Assembly: GCA_022511225.1 (NCBI GenBank)
Contig: JAFLRZ010000015.1
Coordinates: 1 to 46,484 of the forward strand
Direction: 5' to 3'
Length of the DNA: 46,484 nt
Source of the DNA: Eubacterium sp.
GTDB taxonomy: Bacteria > Bacillota > Clostridia > Oscillospirales > Acutalibacteraceae
Shown here in pieces: positions 16,153-24,096 of the stretch. Every line of letters begins with the position of its first letter. Position 1 is the first letter of the stretch. A program made the translations under genes and the position numbers. The notes below the pieces were generated by a model. It did no database searches. It had not been told where the DNA came from and was given only the letters and a program-made list of their open reading frames with translations.

Positions 16153-16172
16153 TTGTCGGCATTTATTGACAA
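16153..16172. promoter_or_regulatory. palindromic operator 1 (TTGTC-N10-GACAA)
   Basis: A perfect 5-bp inverted repeat with a 10-bp spacer, upstream of the WYL promoter. Its inner sequence is the inverse of that in operator 2: 14 bases (GCATTTATTGACAA) are exactly complementary to 16221-16234. A WYL-regulator site is inferred from position. Confidence 0.6.
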
Positions 16173-16187
16173 CCACGCAATATATTC

Positions 16188-16216
16188 TTGACTTGTCCTC
16201 GCTTCAGTGATATAAT
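16188..16216 (+). promoter_or_regulatory. promoter of serine recombinase gene
   Basis: TTGACT (16188-16193), 17 bp, TATAAT (16211-16216) with a TG extended -10. The second palindrome begins five bases after the -10, covering the transcription start, as expected for repression. Confidence 0.8.
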
Positions 16217-16220
16217 ATAC

Positions 16221-16240
16221 TTGTCAATAAATGCGGACAT
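16221..16240. promoter_or_regulatory. palindromic operator 2 (TTGTC-N10-GACAT)
   Basis: The inverted copy of operator 1, placed over the start site of the recombinase transcript. Half-sites are TTGTC (16221-16225) and GACAT (16236-16240), with 10 bases between. Confidence 0.6.
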
Positions 16241-16244
16241 GTAT

Positions 16245-16290
16245 AGCGATTATCGCCCCAAACCGTTTGAGGCTGAGGGCGATAATCGCT
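16245..16290 (+). other. 14-bp perfect hairpin in recombinase leader
   Basis: AGCGATTATCGCCC (16245-16258) and its exact complement (16277-16290) enclose an 18-base loop in the 5' leader, shortly before the ribosome site AAGGTGG at 16304-16310. There is no T tract, so it is not a terminator. It could be a regulatory RNA hairpin, a mirror-symmetric protein site or a recombination site. Confidence 0.6.
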
Positions 16291-16318
16291 CAAGCGAAAG
16301 TTTAAGGTGGTACCGGAA

Positions 16319-17971
16319 ATGGAAAGTGCTGTTATCTATGCTCGGTTTAGTTCTTACGGTCAGAACGAGCAGAGTATTGAGGCGCAGGTGCGAATCTGCA
16401 AGGAATTTGCGGAAAACAGGGGATTGAAAGTTATCAATGTTTATACCGATAAAGCGCGGACGGGAACGAATGATGCGCGTCCGGGTTTTCAGCGCATGAT
16501 ATCCGACTCAAAGAACGGTGCTTTTCGCTACATTATTGTTTATATGTTCGATAGGTTCGCGCGCAATCGTCACGATAGTATTGTATACAAGGAAATGTTG
16601 CGCGAGAAGTATAATGTGCGTGTTCTCTCGGCGCTCGAACCTATCGCCGAAGACGAAGGCGGCGAGTTCTATGAAATGTTTTTGGAGTGGAACGCTGAGA
16701 AATACAGTAAGCGGCTTTCAAAGCGTGTGCGTGACGGTTTGGACACCAGCGTTGCAAACGGTACGTTTTGCGGCGGTCATCTAATATACGGGTATAGGTT
16801 AGAGTTAGAGCCTATCCCCGGCAAAGCGGGTAAATTCATAAAGCGCGTCGTTATAAACGAAGATGAAGCGGAAATACTGCGATACGCATTTCAGCAGTAC
16901 GATATGGGCGTGAGCAAGAAAGAAATAGCCGAAGCCCTGAACGCAAAGGGATTAAGGTATAACGGCAAGCCGTTCAAAAACCGCACTTTCGATAAATATT
17001 TTCTCAATGAAAAATATACGGGCGAGTTCTATTTCGGAGATAGGCTTTGTACCAATATGTATCCCCAAATAATAGATAAAGCTCTGTTTGACAGAGTAAA
17101 AGAAAAACTGACTGCCAATAAGTATTATGCCGGCGGTGAAGCGCAGGCGAAAGTGCCGCATCTGTTGACGGGGAAGCTGATATGCGGGCACTGCAAAACT
17201 CTTATGCGCTCGGATAAGGGTACTGGTAAATTGGGTAAAGCGTATTACTATTACATATGCCGGAATGTCAGGTCCGGAAAATGCAATAAGCAGCGCGTGT
17301 ATAAAGATGCGTTGGAAGAATATGTTACGCGTTCGGTCGTGGAATTTCTCGCGGTTAAGTCCAATGTGGCAAGAATTGCAAAGGATACGGTCGCGTTTTA
17401 CGATAAACGCACGGACGAACAGAATATAAAGGCGATACAGTCAAAAATAGTGAATGTTCGCAAAGAGGTAGAGGAACTGACTACTGCGTATGTTAAAGCT
17501 CGGAACGATCTATTACGCGAAACGATAGAAAAGCAGATGGCAGAGTTTGAAATCCTTTTGAACGATCTTCTTGAACAGGAGGCAAAGTTAGAGCTTGAAC
17601 GAGGTTATAAGTTGACCGAGCAGGATATACTCAATTTCGTTGATATGATAATTCACGGCGAAACTGCCGATAAAGATTTTCAGAAGCGTATAATAGATAA
17701 TCTGGTGAAATGGATATATGTCTATGACGACCATAAAATAATTCTACTAAACTTTAATAATGATAACACTATTGAGAAATTGACAGATGAAGAAAGAGAT
17801 GCTATACTTGATGAACTCGAAGGTAGTAGAGATACGGCGTGTAGTAAGGTGTTCGTAAGCGCTCACCATCTGCCCGCCAAGAGCACCCAATTTGAACCCG
17901 AAAGTTCGAGGGTGCTTTTTTGTATGTCAAAAATATTTTACCGGTGCCTAAGCATGTTAAGAGAAAGCTAA
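16319..17971 (+). CDS. large serine recombinase (resolvase/invertase family)
   Basis: This 550-residue protein has an N-terminal resolvase domain with the nucleophile Ser11 in VIYARFSSYGQ, Arg residues in YMFDRFARNRHD, a recombinase domain (INEDEAEILRYAFQQYDMGVSKKEIAEALNAKGL), a zinc ribbon (CGHCKTLM...YICRNVRSGKC) and a C-terminal coiled coil. Such enzymes move or excise phages and conjugative or defence elements by site-specific strand exchange. GTG at 16307 is possible, but AAGGTGG precedes ATG 16319. The last 30 or so codons run through a terminator-like hairpin (17882-17921), so the natural C-terminus may be shorter. No matching attachment sites were identified in the window. Confidence 0.92.
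   Translation: MESAVIYARFSSYGQNEQSIEAQVRICKEFAENRGLKVINVYTDKARTGTNDARPGFQRMISDSKNGAFRYIIVYMFDRFARNRHDSIVYKEMLREKYNVRVLSALEPIAEDEGGEFYEMFLEWNAEKYSKRLSKRVRDGLDTSVANGTFCGGHLIYGYRLELEPIPGKAGKFIKRVVINEDEAEILRYAFQQYDMGVSKKEIAEALNAKGLRYNGKPFKNRTFDKYFLNEKYTGEFYFGDRLCTNMYPQIIDKALFDRVKEKLTANKYYAGGEAQAKVPHLLTGKLICGHCKTLMRSDKGTGKLGKAYYYYICRNVRSGKCNKQRVYKDALEEYVTRSVVEFLAVKSNVARIAKDTVAFYDKRTDEQNIKAIQSKIVNVRKEVEELTTAYVKARNDLLRETIEKQMAEFEILLNDLLEQEAKLELERGYKLTEQDILNFVDMIIHGETADKDFQKRIIDNLVKWIYVYDDHKIILLNFNNDNTIEKLTDEERDAILDELEGSRDTACSKVFVSAHHLPAKSTQFEPESSRVLFCMSKIFYRCLSMLRES
17882..17921 (+). terminator. terminator hairpin within the recombinase 3' end
   Basis: AGCACCC (17882-17888) pairs with GGGTGCT (17910-17916). 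An inner TTGAA/TTCGA helix (one G-T pair) and an eight-base loop complete it, and it is followed by a T run to 17921. It lies inside the open frame, about 50 bases before the stop codon. Confidence 0.75.
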
Positions 17972-18493
17972 AATGTGATATTTTGACTTTCTTGATGCCG
18001 CTCGGCTTTCGCAGAGTCGGAACAATCGAGAAACCCGATTTTCGTGCTATCAAATCAAGCATATTGACCTTCATGATAAGCTAAATTTAGCGAAAGTCGA
18101 GGCCTGCTATCAAATTTAATTTGGACGATAAGATAAAAATTTTGTTGAACAAAATATACACCTCATTTATTCATAACTGAAACGACTAAAAGTAAAATAA
18201 TGGATTTAATCTTGAGGCAAATATTTTGTCGTTTTTGCGTTGTAATATCTATAACAAGAGCCAAAATATAGAATTTAGTTTTACATGGTACTAAAACTTC
18301 TAATTCCCATCTGTGTTACGGCACAGCGTAAATGTGATATGATTTATGTGCAATAGGAATCGCATCACAAGTGAAGACTCAAGCTTGCTTGTCCGTTCAA
18401 TAAAAGAAAAAAATATTAAGTTGCGGTATAAAAAACGCACATAATTTTGCTATTTATATATAAGCATAAGACAAATAACATTAAGAATGACTT
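17972..18493. other. AT-rich intergenic region with small repeats
   Basis: About 520 bases with no supported gene. It contains a 12-bp palindrome GCTAAATTTAGC (18080-18091), an 11-bp direct repeat TGCTATCAAAT (18045 and 18105), and an inverted pair CTTTCGC/GCGAAAG around 18006 and 18090. These could be recombination or regulatory sites, but nothing fixes a role. A short frame from 18199 lacks a ribosome site. Confidence 0.4.
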
Positions 18494-18571
18494 ATGCGAA
18501 AGTCAAAAATAATCATAGTTGATCGTATGAACGGTAACTATACTAATAAACTCATAGAGGTAAACAAATGA
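18494..18571 (+). CDS. possible 25-residue ORF overlapping gajA start
   Basis: A 25-codon frame begins MRKSKIIIVDRM and ends with TGA at 18569-18571, sharing an ATGA overlap with the ATG of the next gene. An in-frame stop lies just upstream, so it is not the end of a longer gene. The ribosome site is weak. The overlap is the usual signature of translational coupling, but a chance frame of this length is quite possible. Confidence 0.3.
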   Translation: MRKSKIIIVDRMNGNYTNKLIEVNK

Positions 18572-20544
18572 AATTAACAAAGGTAGAAATACGTAATTAT
18601 AGATTACTGGTAGAGGCGGACTTAACAATAGATGAACATACAACCCTTATTGTGGGGCGTAATAATACCGCAAAAACGTCTTTATTGTTGTTATTATCCA
18701 GTGTTCTGAATCATGATAGTTTGAAATACAATGACTATCCTTTGAGTAGAAGAAAGAAATTGTTCGAGTTATTGTTAGGATTATTAACAAAAAAAATAAC
18801 ATATGAACAGTTTTGCAAAGATATTCCAAAGCCTTCTATTAAATTCTATGTTGATTATTCTGATGAGGGTGAGGATAATTACATAAGCGGGCTATCTCCA
18901 TTTATAATTGATGTAGATGAGGCGGTATCGCAAGCGATTATTTTTGCAGAATATAGTGTAAATATTTCAGAATCTGATATCGGTGTTTTATTTAAAGAAA
19001 TCTTGTTGCCTGAAGATGGCAATATGGAAAAGTGGGATATTTCTTTAATAAACACGATGAAGGATATATTGGCTTCAAATTTTGGGAAGATTTTTTCATT
19101 ATCTATAAGTGCAATTAACCCATTACATACCGAATCACGTCAAATAAAAAGCGCACAGGAATTAAAAGCGTTATTTCCGCTGTGTGCCATCCGAGCTGAA
19201 AGAAACCTAGATGAGTCTGGCGAAAGTAATAAATCATCGTTGCATTCAATTATAAGTAGTTTTTTTAGTATGGATGAAAATGATTTGGATGAGGAATCAA
19301 AAAATAATGTGATAAAATTGAGACAAACAGTAAATGAAGCCAATATTAACATTCAGAAGAATACAGATTCGATTTTAAGTCAACTGGTAAATAAATGTGT
19401 TGGTTTTGGTTATCCTAATGCAGATGAATTACAGCTGGGCGTATCAACTAAATTAGCATTACCAGAACAAATTCAAAATAATACAGAATTGACGTATCGT
19501 AACGGTGAAAACGAGAGTTTGCCTAGTGAGTATAATGGATTAGGTTATAAAAATCTTATTAAAATTCAGTTTCAGTTAGCGCAATATGCGAGCCAGATTA
19601 AACAGCGAGATATAGCGTGTATTCCACTTTTATTTATTGAAGAACCTGAGTCACATATGCATCCCCAAATGCAGCAAGTTTTTATTGCGTATCTAGAGGA
19701 TTTCCTAAAAGAAATTTCGAATATACATATTCAGGTAATTGTTACTTCTCACTCATCTCATATTACAAATACAGTAGACTTTTCAAAGATACGATATTCC
19801 CAAAGAAACAATAATGGGGTTATATACAAGGATTTAAATGATTTTGCTAAAAACAATGGAGATAATGTAGAGTTCATAAGAAAATATATGACAGTCAGCA
19901 GGTGTGATTTATTCTTTGCAGATAAAGCGATTATCATCGAGGGTGCTTCTGAAAGATTATTGTTGCCTGATATGATTGGGAAATGTGACGAATTAAATCT
20001 CTTTGGTCAGCAACAAAAAAGGTTGCCATATCAATACATTTCACTAATAGAAGTAGGGGGTGCGTATGCTTACAAGTTTATTCCTTTTGTGAATTTCCTG
20101 GGGATTCCCAGTCTTATTATTACAGACATAGATTCGGTTGATGAGAATGGGAATAAAACCATTGTGTCGCGAGCAAATGATAGCTCAAATGCAACGATTA
20201 AATATTTCATTAGAAACAGAAAAAAGTTGGTAGCATCCGCAAAAATAACTATTGATGAGATTAAAGCTTTAACAAGTGATGAAAAAACATTAGATAAAGT
20301 ACATTTGGAATTCCAAACCACAGAAAATGGCCTTTGCGGAAGATCACTTGAGGAGTCTATTATAAATGTAAATAGAGAGTTATTTAAAATACTAGAACCA
20401 ATAAATGAGAATAAAATCGAGTTTAAGGGTAAGAGTAAGACAGAATTCGCATTGAACTTAATACTTGACATAGAAGAATATAATATTCCTAATTATATAA
20501 AAGATGGATTGATTTGGTTGAATGAACAAGCTGTTATTATTTAA
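18568..20544 (+). CDS. gajA: Gabija protein GajA (OLD family ATPase-TOPRIM nuclease)
   Basis: This 658-residue protein has an N-terminal ABC-type ATPase with Walker A GRNNTAKTS (30-38), Walker B LLFIEEPESHMHPQ and the VTSHSSHI switch. It is followed by a C-terminal TOPRIM domain with the acidic residues IIIEGASERLLLP and LIITDIDSVDENG. This is the class 2 OLD architecture. Being immediately followed by a UvrD-like helicase gene, it makes up a Gabija phage-defence pair, in which GajA is a nucleotide-sensing DNA endonuclease. It is somewhat longer than the Bacillus cereus protein (578 residues, from memory). AGAGG at 18556-18560 serves the ATG. The strong AT bias relative to the left third of the window suggests transfer. 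Confidence 0.88.
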   Translation: MKLTKVEIRNYRLLVEADLTIDEHTTLIVGRNNTAKTSLLLLLSSVLNHDSLKYNDYPLSRRKKLFELLLGLLTKKITYEQFCKDIPKPSIKFYVDYSDEGEDNYISGLSPFIIDVDEAVSQAIIFAEYSVNISESDIGVLFKEILLPEDGNMEKWDISLINTMKDILASNFGKIFSLSISAINPLHTESRQIKSAQELKALFPLCAIRAERNLDESGESNKSSLHSIISSFFSMDENDLDEESKNNVIKLRQTVNEANINIQKNTDSILSQLVNKCVGFGYPNADELQLGVSTKLALPEQIQNNTELTYRNGENESLPSEYNGLGYKNLIKIQFQLAQYASQIKQRDIACIPLLFIEEPESHMHPQMQQVFIAYLEDFLKEISNIHIQVIVTSHSSHITNTVDFSKIRYSQRNNNGVIYKDLNDFAKNNGDNVEFIRKYMTVSRCDLFFADKAIIIEGASERLLLPDMIGKCDELNLFGQQQKRLPYQYISLIEVGGAYAYKFIPFVNFLGIPSLIITDIDSVDENGNKTIVSRANDSSNATIKYFIRNRKKLVASAKITIDEIKALTSDEKTLDKVHLEFQTTENGLCGRSLEESIINVNRELFKILEPINENKIEFKGKSKTEFALNLILDIEEYNIPNYIKDGLIWLNEQAVII

Positions 20545-20559
20545 TTTATGGAGGATACT

Positions 20560-22284
20560 ATGTGTAGAAAAACAACAAATCGGGAAAGAGCCGAACAAGA
20601 GGCCGATAGAATTGAGGGAATAATAATTCAAACACTTCAAGCGGGTAAGAATTTTCGTGTTGAAGCAGGGGCAGGATCCGGTAAAACATATTCATTGATA
20701 AATGTAATTGATTGGATTCAAAAAAATAAATGGGCATACTATCAAAAAAGGAGGCAGAACGTTATTTGTATAACATACACCAATGCTGCAGTTGAAGTCA
20801 TATCAAAAAGGCTTAAAGACGAGTCATTTATTATTCCTTCTACCATTCACTCTTTTGCGTGGAATGCAATCAAGCAATACCAGAGTTTTTTACTCAGTAT
20901 TGTTAAAAAAAATGAGAGCTATTATCCCCAAGAAGGTAAAATTGAAGATGTTAAGGAAGTGCAATATGCACTCGGACATCGTTATATAGAAAATGATATT
21001 TTATATCTTTATCATGATGATGTAATTGCGCTTTTTTCAGAATTGTTAGATAATAAAAAATTCAGGACCATATTTACAAGCAAATATCCGTTAATTTTAA
21101 TTGATGAGTATCAAGATTCTTTTAAACGAATTATAGATAAATTTTTGTTATATTTTATTATTCCTAATTATGGTTGTCAATTTGGCTTTTTTGGCGACTC
21201 TTGGCAAACTATATATCAGTCACAAGATGCGTGTGGTTTAATAGAGCATGAAAATATCGTAGAAATTAAAAAAGGTGTCAACTTTAGATCTGCACCCGCA
21301 ATCGTCAACATGTTAAATAAGATTCGCTACGATTTGCCACAAATATCTGCTATAGATGATATGGATGGAGAGGCGATTGTTGTCACTTGTAATGATTACA
21401 AAGGCGAAAGAAGAACAGATCGTTATTTTAAAGGAGACTTGCCTATTGAGATATTAAGAGGACGCATAAACAACCTTAATGATATTTTTAAAAAGCAACT
21501 ACAAGAATGTGAAACAAATAAGACACTCATGATTACTCATAAAGTGTTGGCTACGCAACAAGGGTATGAAATTCTGTTGGACGAACTAGGGGATAAACTT
21601 AAAGACAAAGAAGACCCGGTTCTACTTTTTTTTATGAATACAGTTGAACCTATTTATAATGCCTTATTAAACTCTGATATGGTTCTTTTATTTGAAACAT
21701 TGGGAGTAAAGCAATATCCTATAACAAAAAGAGCTCAAAAGCGACAGTGGCAGCAATTTATGATTGATATGACGGAGTGTAGAAGTAAAGCCGCATATGA
21801 TGTGCTTAAGATGACAGTGCAAAGCGGTTTAGTTCCTATTCCCAATGAAATAGAAAATGTTTTGCTTAATTATGCGAATAAGCCTAACGAATTGTATAAA
21901 AAGAGAACAATAAAAGAGTTTTTAGAAATTCCTTATAATCAATTCTTATCAGCTATTAACTTTCTGTATCCCGAATCAGAGTTCTCTACAGAGCATGGTG
22001 TTAAGGGAGAGGAATATGATAATGTAATTTTTTCAATCACGAGAGGATGGACACATTACCAATTCGAAAAATATATGCCTATGATTTTCGATCAAATACC
22101 AGAGGATCAAATGGCGTCGTTTATAAGGAATAGAAATCTCTTTTATGTTTGCTGTTCTCGTCCTAGAAAAAGATTAATTATATTTGTTTCAATCTATGTG
22201 GATACTAAATTTGAAAATTTTTTAAAATATTTAGTTGGGGAAAAGAATTACTATACCTATAGTGATTTCATCAAAAAAAAATAA
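20560..22284 (+). CDS. gajB: Gabija protein GajB (UvrD/Rep-like helicase)
   Basis: This 574-residue superfamily 1 helicase has a full motif set: Walker A VEAGAGSGKTYS, Ia CITYTNAAVEV, Walker B LILIDEYQDS, motif III FGFFGDSWQTIYQ, motif IV KGVNFRSAPAIV, motif V EHGVKGEEYDNV and motif VI FYVCCSRPRKRL. It begins 15 bases after gajA stops. The ATG at 20548 is part of the ribosome-site sequence; GGAGG at 20550-20554 fits the ATG at 20560. In Gabija, GajB forms a complex around the GajA tetramer and is needed for defence. No target specificity can be read. Confidence 0.88.
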   Translation: MCRKTTNRERAEQEADRIEGIIIQTLQAGKNFRVEAGAGSGKTYSLINVIDWIQKNKWAYYQKRRQNVICITYTNAAVEVISKRLKDESFIIPSTIHSFAWNAIKQYQSFLLSIVKKNESYYPQEGKIEDVKEVQYALGHRYIENDILYLYHDDVIALFSELLDNKKFRTIFTSKYPLILIDEYQDSFKRIIDKFLLYFIIPNYGCQFGFFGDSWQTIYQSQDACGLIEHENIVEIKKGVNFRSAPAIVNMLNKIRYDLPQISAIDDMDGEAIVVTCNDYKGERRTDRYFKGDLPIEILRGRINNLNDIFKKQLQECETNKTLMITHKVLATQQGYEILLDELGDKLKDKEDPVLLFFMNTVEPIYNALLNSDMVLLFETLGVKQYPITKRAQKRQWQQFMIDMTECRSKAAYDVLKMTVQSGLVPIPNEIENVLLNYANKPNELYKKRTIKEFLEIPYNQFLSAINFLYPESEFSTEHGVKGEEYDNVIFSITRGWTHYQFEKYMPMIFDQIPEDQMASFIRNRNLFYVCCSRPRKRLIIFVSIYVDTKFENFLKYLVGEKNYYTYSDFIKKK

Positions 22285-22396
22285 TGCCAATAATTATTAA
22301 GAATATGTAATATCTACAATTTGTTGCCTGGTTTTAAGTCGTCTAAAAAACAAAAGCAAATCATCTTATGTTAAACTATACTAGAGGATAAGAGTT

Positions 22397-24073
22397 ATGG
22401 CGAATATCACGTTTATCGACAGTGAAATATCTTTTGAAGGCGGAAGGATTTGCGATTTAGGTGCCGTAAAAGAAACCGGAGAACAGTTTCATTCGCCCAA
22501 TCAGGCGGAGTTTTCACGCTTTATTTCGGATGCCGAGTTTATCTGTGGACATAATGTTCTTCATCACGATTTGAAATATATTGGTGATTTGTTGAATAAG
22601 CAGCAGTCGCCCATAATCATAGATACTCTTTATATTTCCCCGTTGCTCTTTCCGAGAAGGCCGTATCATAAGCTTTTAAAAGACGATAAACTTCAGTCGG
22701 AAGAATTAAATAATCCGCTTAACGATTCAATAAAAGTCAGGGATTTATTCTATGATGAAGTAAACGCTTTTCAAGATTTATCTAACAAATTAAAGTGGAT
22801 TTTTTGTGCTTTATTATTTCAGTTTCCGGAATTCAAAGGCTTCTTTAAATACCTTGGATTTCGGCCCTATCAATTGACGGATTTTGTCGTTAAAACAGAA
22901 TTTGAAGGCAAAATTTGCTCAAATGCCGATATAGATATGCTTATTAAGCATTATCCCGTTGAGCTAGCGTATGCGCTGGCGATAATAGCGTGTGATGACA
23001 AAGATTCCATTACACCTCCGTGGGTGCTTAGAAATTATCCTAAAGTAGAAAATGTTATTAAGTTCTTACGGCATACGCCTTGTAAAGAAGGATGTGCATA
23101 TTGTAAAGATCGTCTTGATGCTCGTAAACAATTAAAACGAATATTCGGATTTGATGATTTCCGTACATACAATGGGGAACCATTACAAGAAAAAGCTGCG
23201 ATCGCGGCGGTGGATGGGAAATCATTGCTTGCTGTTTTTCCGACCGGCGGCGGCAAATCAATAACATTTCAGCTACCGGCGCTCATTGCGGGAGAGGCTG
23301 AACATGGATTAACAATAGTAATTTCTCCGCTACAGTCTCTTATGAAAGATCAAGTGGATAATTTAGAACAAAAAGGCATTACTGATGCAGTTACGATAAA
23401 TGGCCTTTTGAGTCCGATTGAGCGAAAAGATGCTATTGAAAGAGTAGCGAGCGGCAAGGCATCGATCTTGTATATTTCGCCTGAACAGTTGCGCTCTAAA
23501 ACTATAGAAAAGCTACTACTGTCTCGTAATGTTTCACGATTTGTAATTGATGAGGCACATTGCTTTTCGGCTTGGGGACAAGATTTTCGAGTAGATTATC
23601 TTTATATCGGAGACTTCATAAAAGGGTTGCAAAAACAAAAACGGTTAAAGACAACCATTCCCGTTTCTTGCTTTACTGCAACGGCAAAACAGAAGGTTAT
23701 AAGTGATATATGCGATTATTTTAAAAAGAAATTGGATTTGGATTTAGAGCTTTTTGCCACAAATGCCACACGCGAAAACTTACATTATGCAGTATTATTT
23801 AAAGAAACAGATGAAGAAAAATATAACACATTACGTTCTTTAATAGAAGCGAGACAATGTCCTACTATCGTATATGTATCTAGAACACGTCGTACATATG
23901 AACTGGCGACAAAACTGTCTGCGGACGGTTTTCCAGCTAAACCGTTTAATGGCAAAATGGATGCCGCAGAAAAAATTGCCAATCAAGAGGCATTTATCAA
24001 CAACGAAGTGCAGGTTATTGTTGCCACTTCTGCATTCGGTATGGGGGTAGATAAAAGGATGTTAGACTTGTAA
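22397..24073 (+). CDS. exonuclease-RecQ helicase, N-terminal part (frameshifted)
   Basis: This open frame of 558 residues starts with a DnaQ-like 3'-5' exonuclease: Asp8 and Glu10 (FIDSEIS), Asp58 in CGHNVLHHDLKYI, and Asp110 in NNPLNDSIKVRDLF, with Asn in place of the usual histidine. From about 250 it is a RecQ helicase: VFPTGGGKSITFQ, VISPLQSLMKDQ, VIDEAHCFSAWGQDFR, CFTATAK, and VATSAFGMGVDK. The frame then breaks in a run of four A (24053-24056). One more A would restore the conserved KDVRLVIHYDISDSLENY and the downstream frame. Either the gene is a mutant, or the base is a sequencing error. GAGGA at 22384-22388 serves the ATG. It lies just downstream of Gabija. Confidence 0.85.
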   Translation: MANITFIDSEISFEGGRICDLGAVKETGEQFHSPNQAEFSRFISDAEFICGHNVLHHDLKYIGDLLNKQQSPIIIDTLYISPLLFPRRPYHKLLKDDKLQSEELNNPLNDSIKVRDLFYDEVNAFQDLSNKLKWIFCALLFQFPEFKGFFKYLGFRPYQLTDFVVKTEFEGKICSNADIDMLIKHYPVELAYALAIIACDDKDSITPPWVLRNYPKVENVIKFLRHTPCKEGCAYCKDRLDARKQLKRIFGFDDFRTYNGEPLQEKAAIAAVDGKSLLAVFPTGGGKSITFQLPALIAGEAEHGLTIVISPLQSLMKDQVDNLEQKGITDAVTINGLLSPIERKDAIERVASGKASILYISPEQLRSKTIEKLLLSRNVSRFVIDEAHCFSAWGQDFRVDYLYIGDFIKGLQKQKRLKTTIPVSCFTATAKQKVISDICDYFKKKLDLDLELFATNATRENLHYAVLFKETDEEKYNTLRSLIEARQCPTIVYVSRTRRTYELATKLSADGFPAKPFNGKMDAAEKIANQEAFINNEVQVIVATSAFGMGVDKRMLDL

Positions 24074-24096
24074 TTCATTACGATATTTCAGACTCT

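Noticed and set aside
18045-18115. 11-bp direct repeat as recombinase attachment sites
   Set aside because: It is too short, lacks the dyad arms expected of large serine recombinase sites, and the two copies are only 60 bp apart.
18508-18544. Promoter for gajA using TATACT at 18539
   Set aside because: No acceptable -35 box is found at 16-18 bp; the nearest TTGATC is only 14 bp away.
24048-24073. Programmed -1 ribosomal frameshift in the helicase gene
   Set aside because: The site TAAAAGG does not allow good re-pairing after slippage, and no stimulatory hairpin is evident. A base deletion or sequencing error is simpler.
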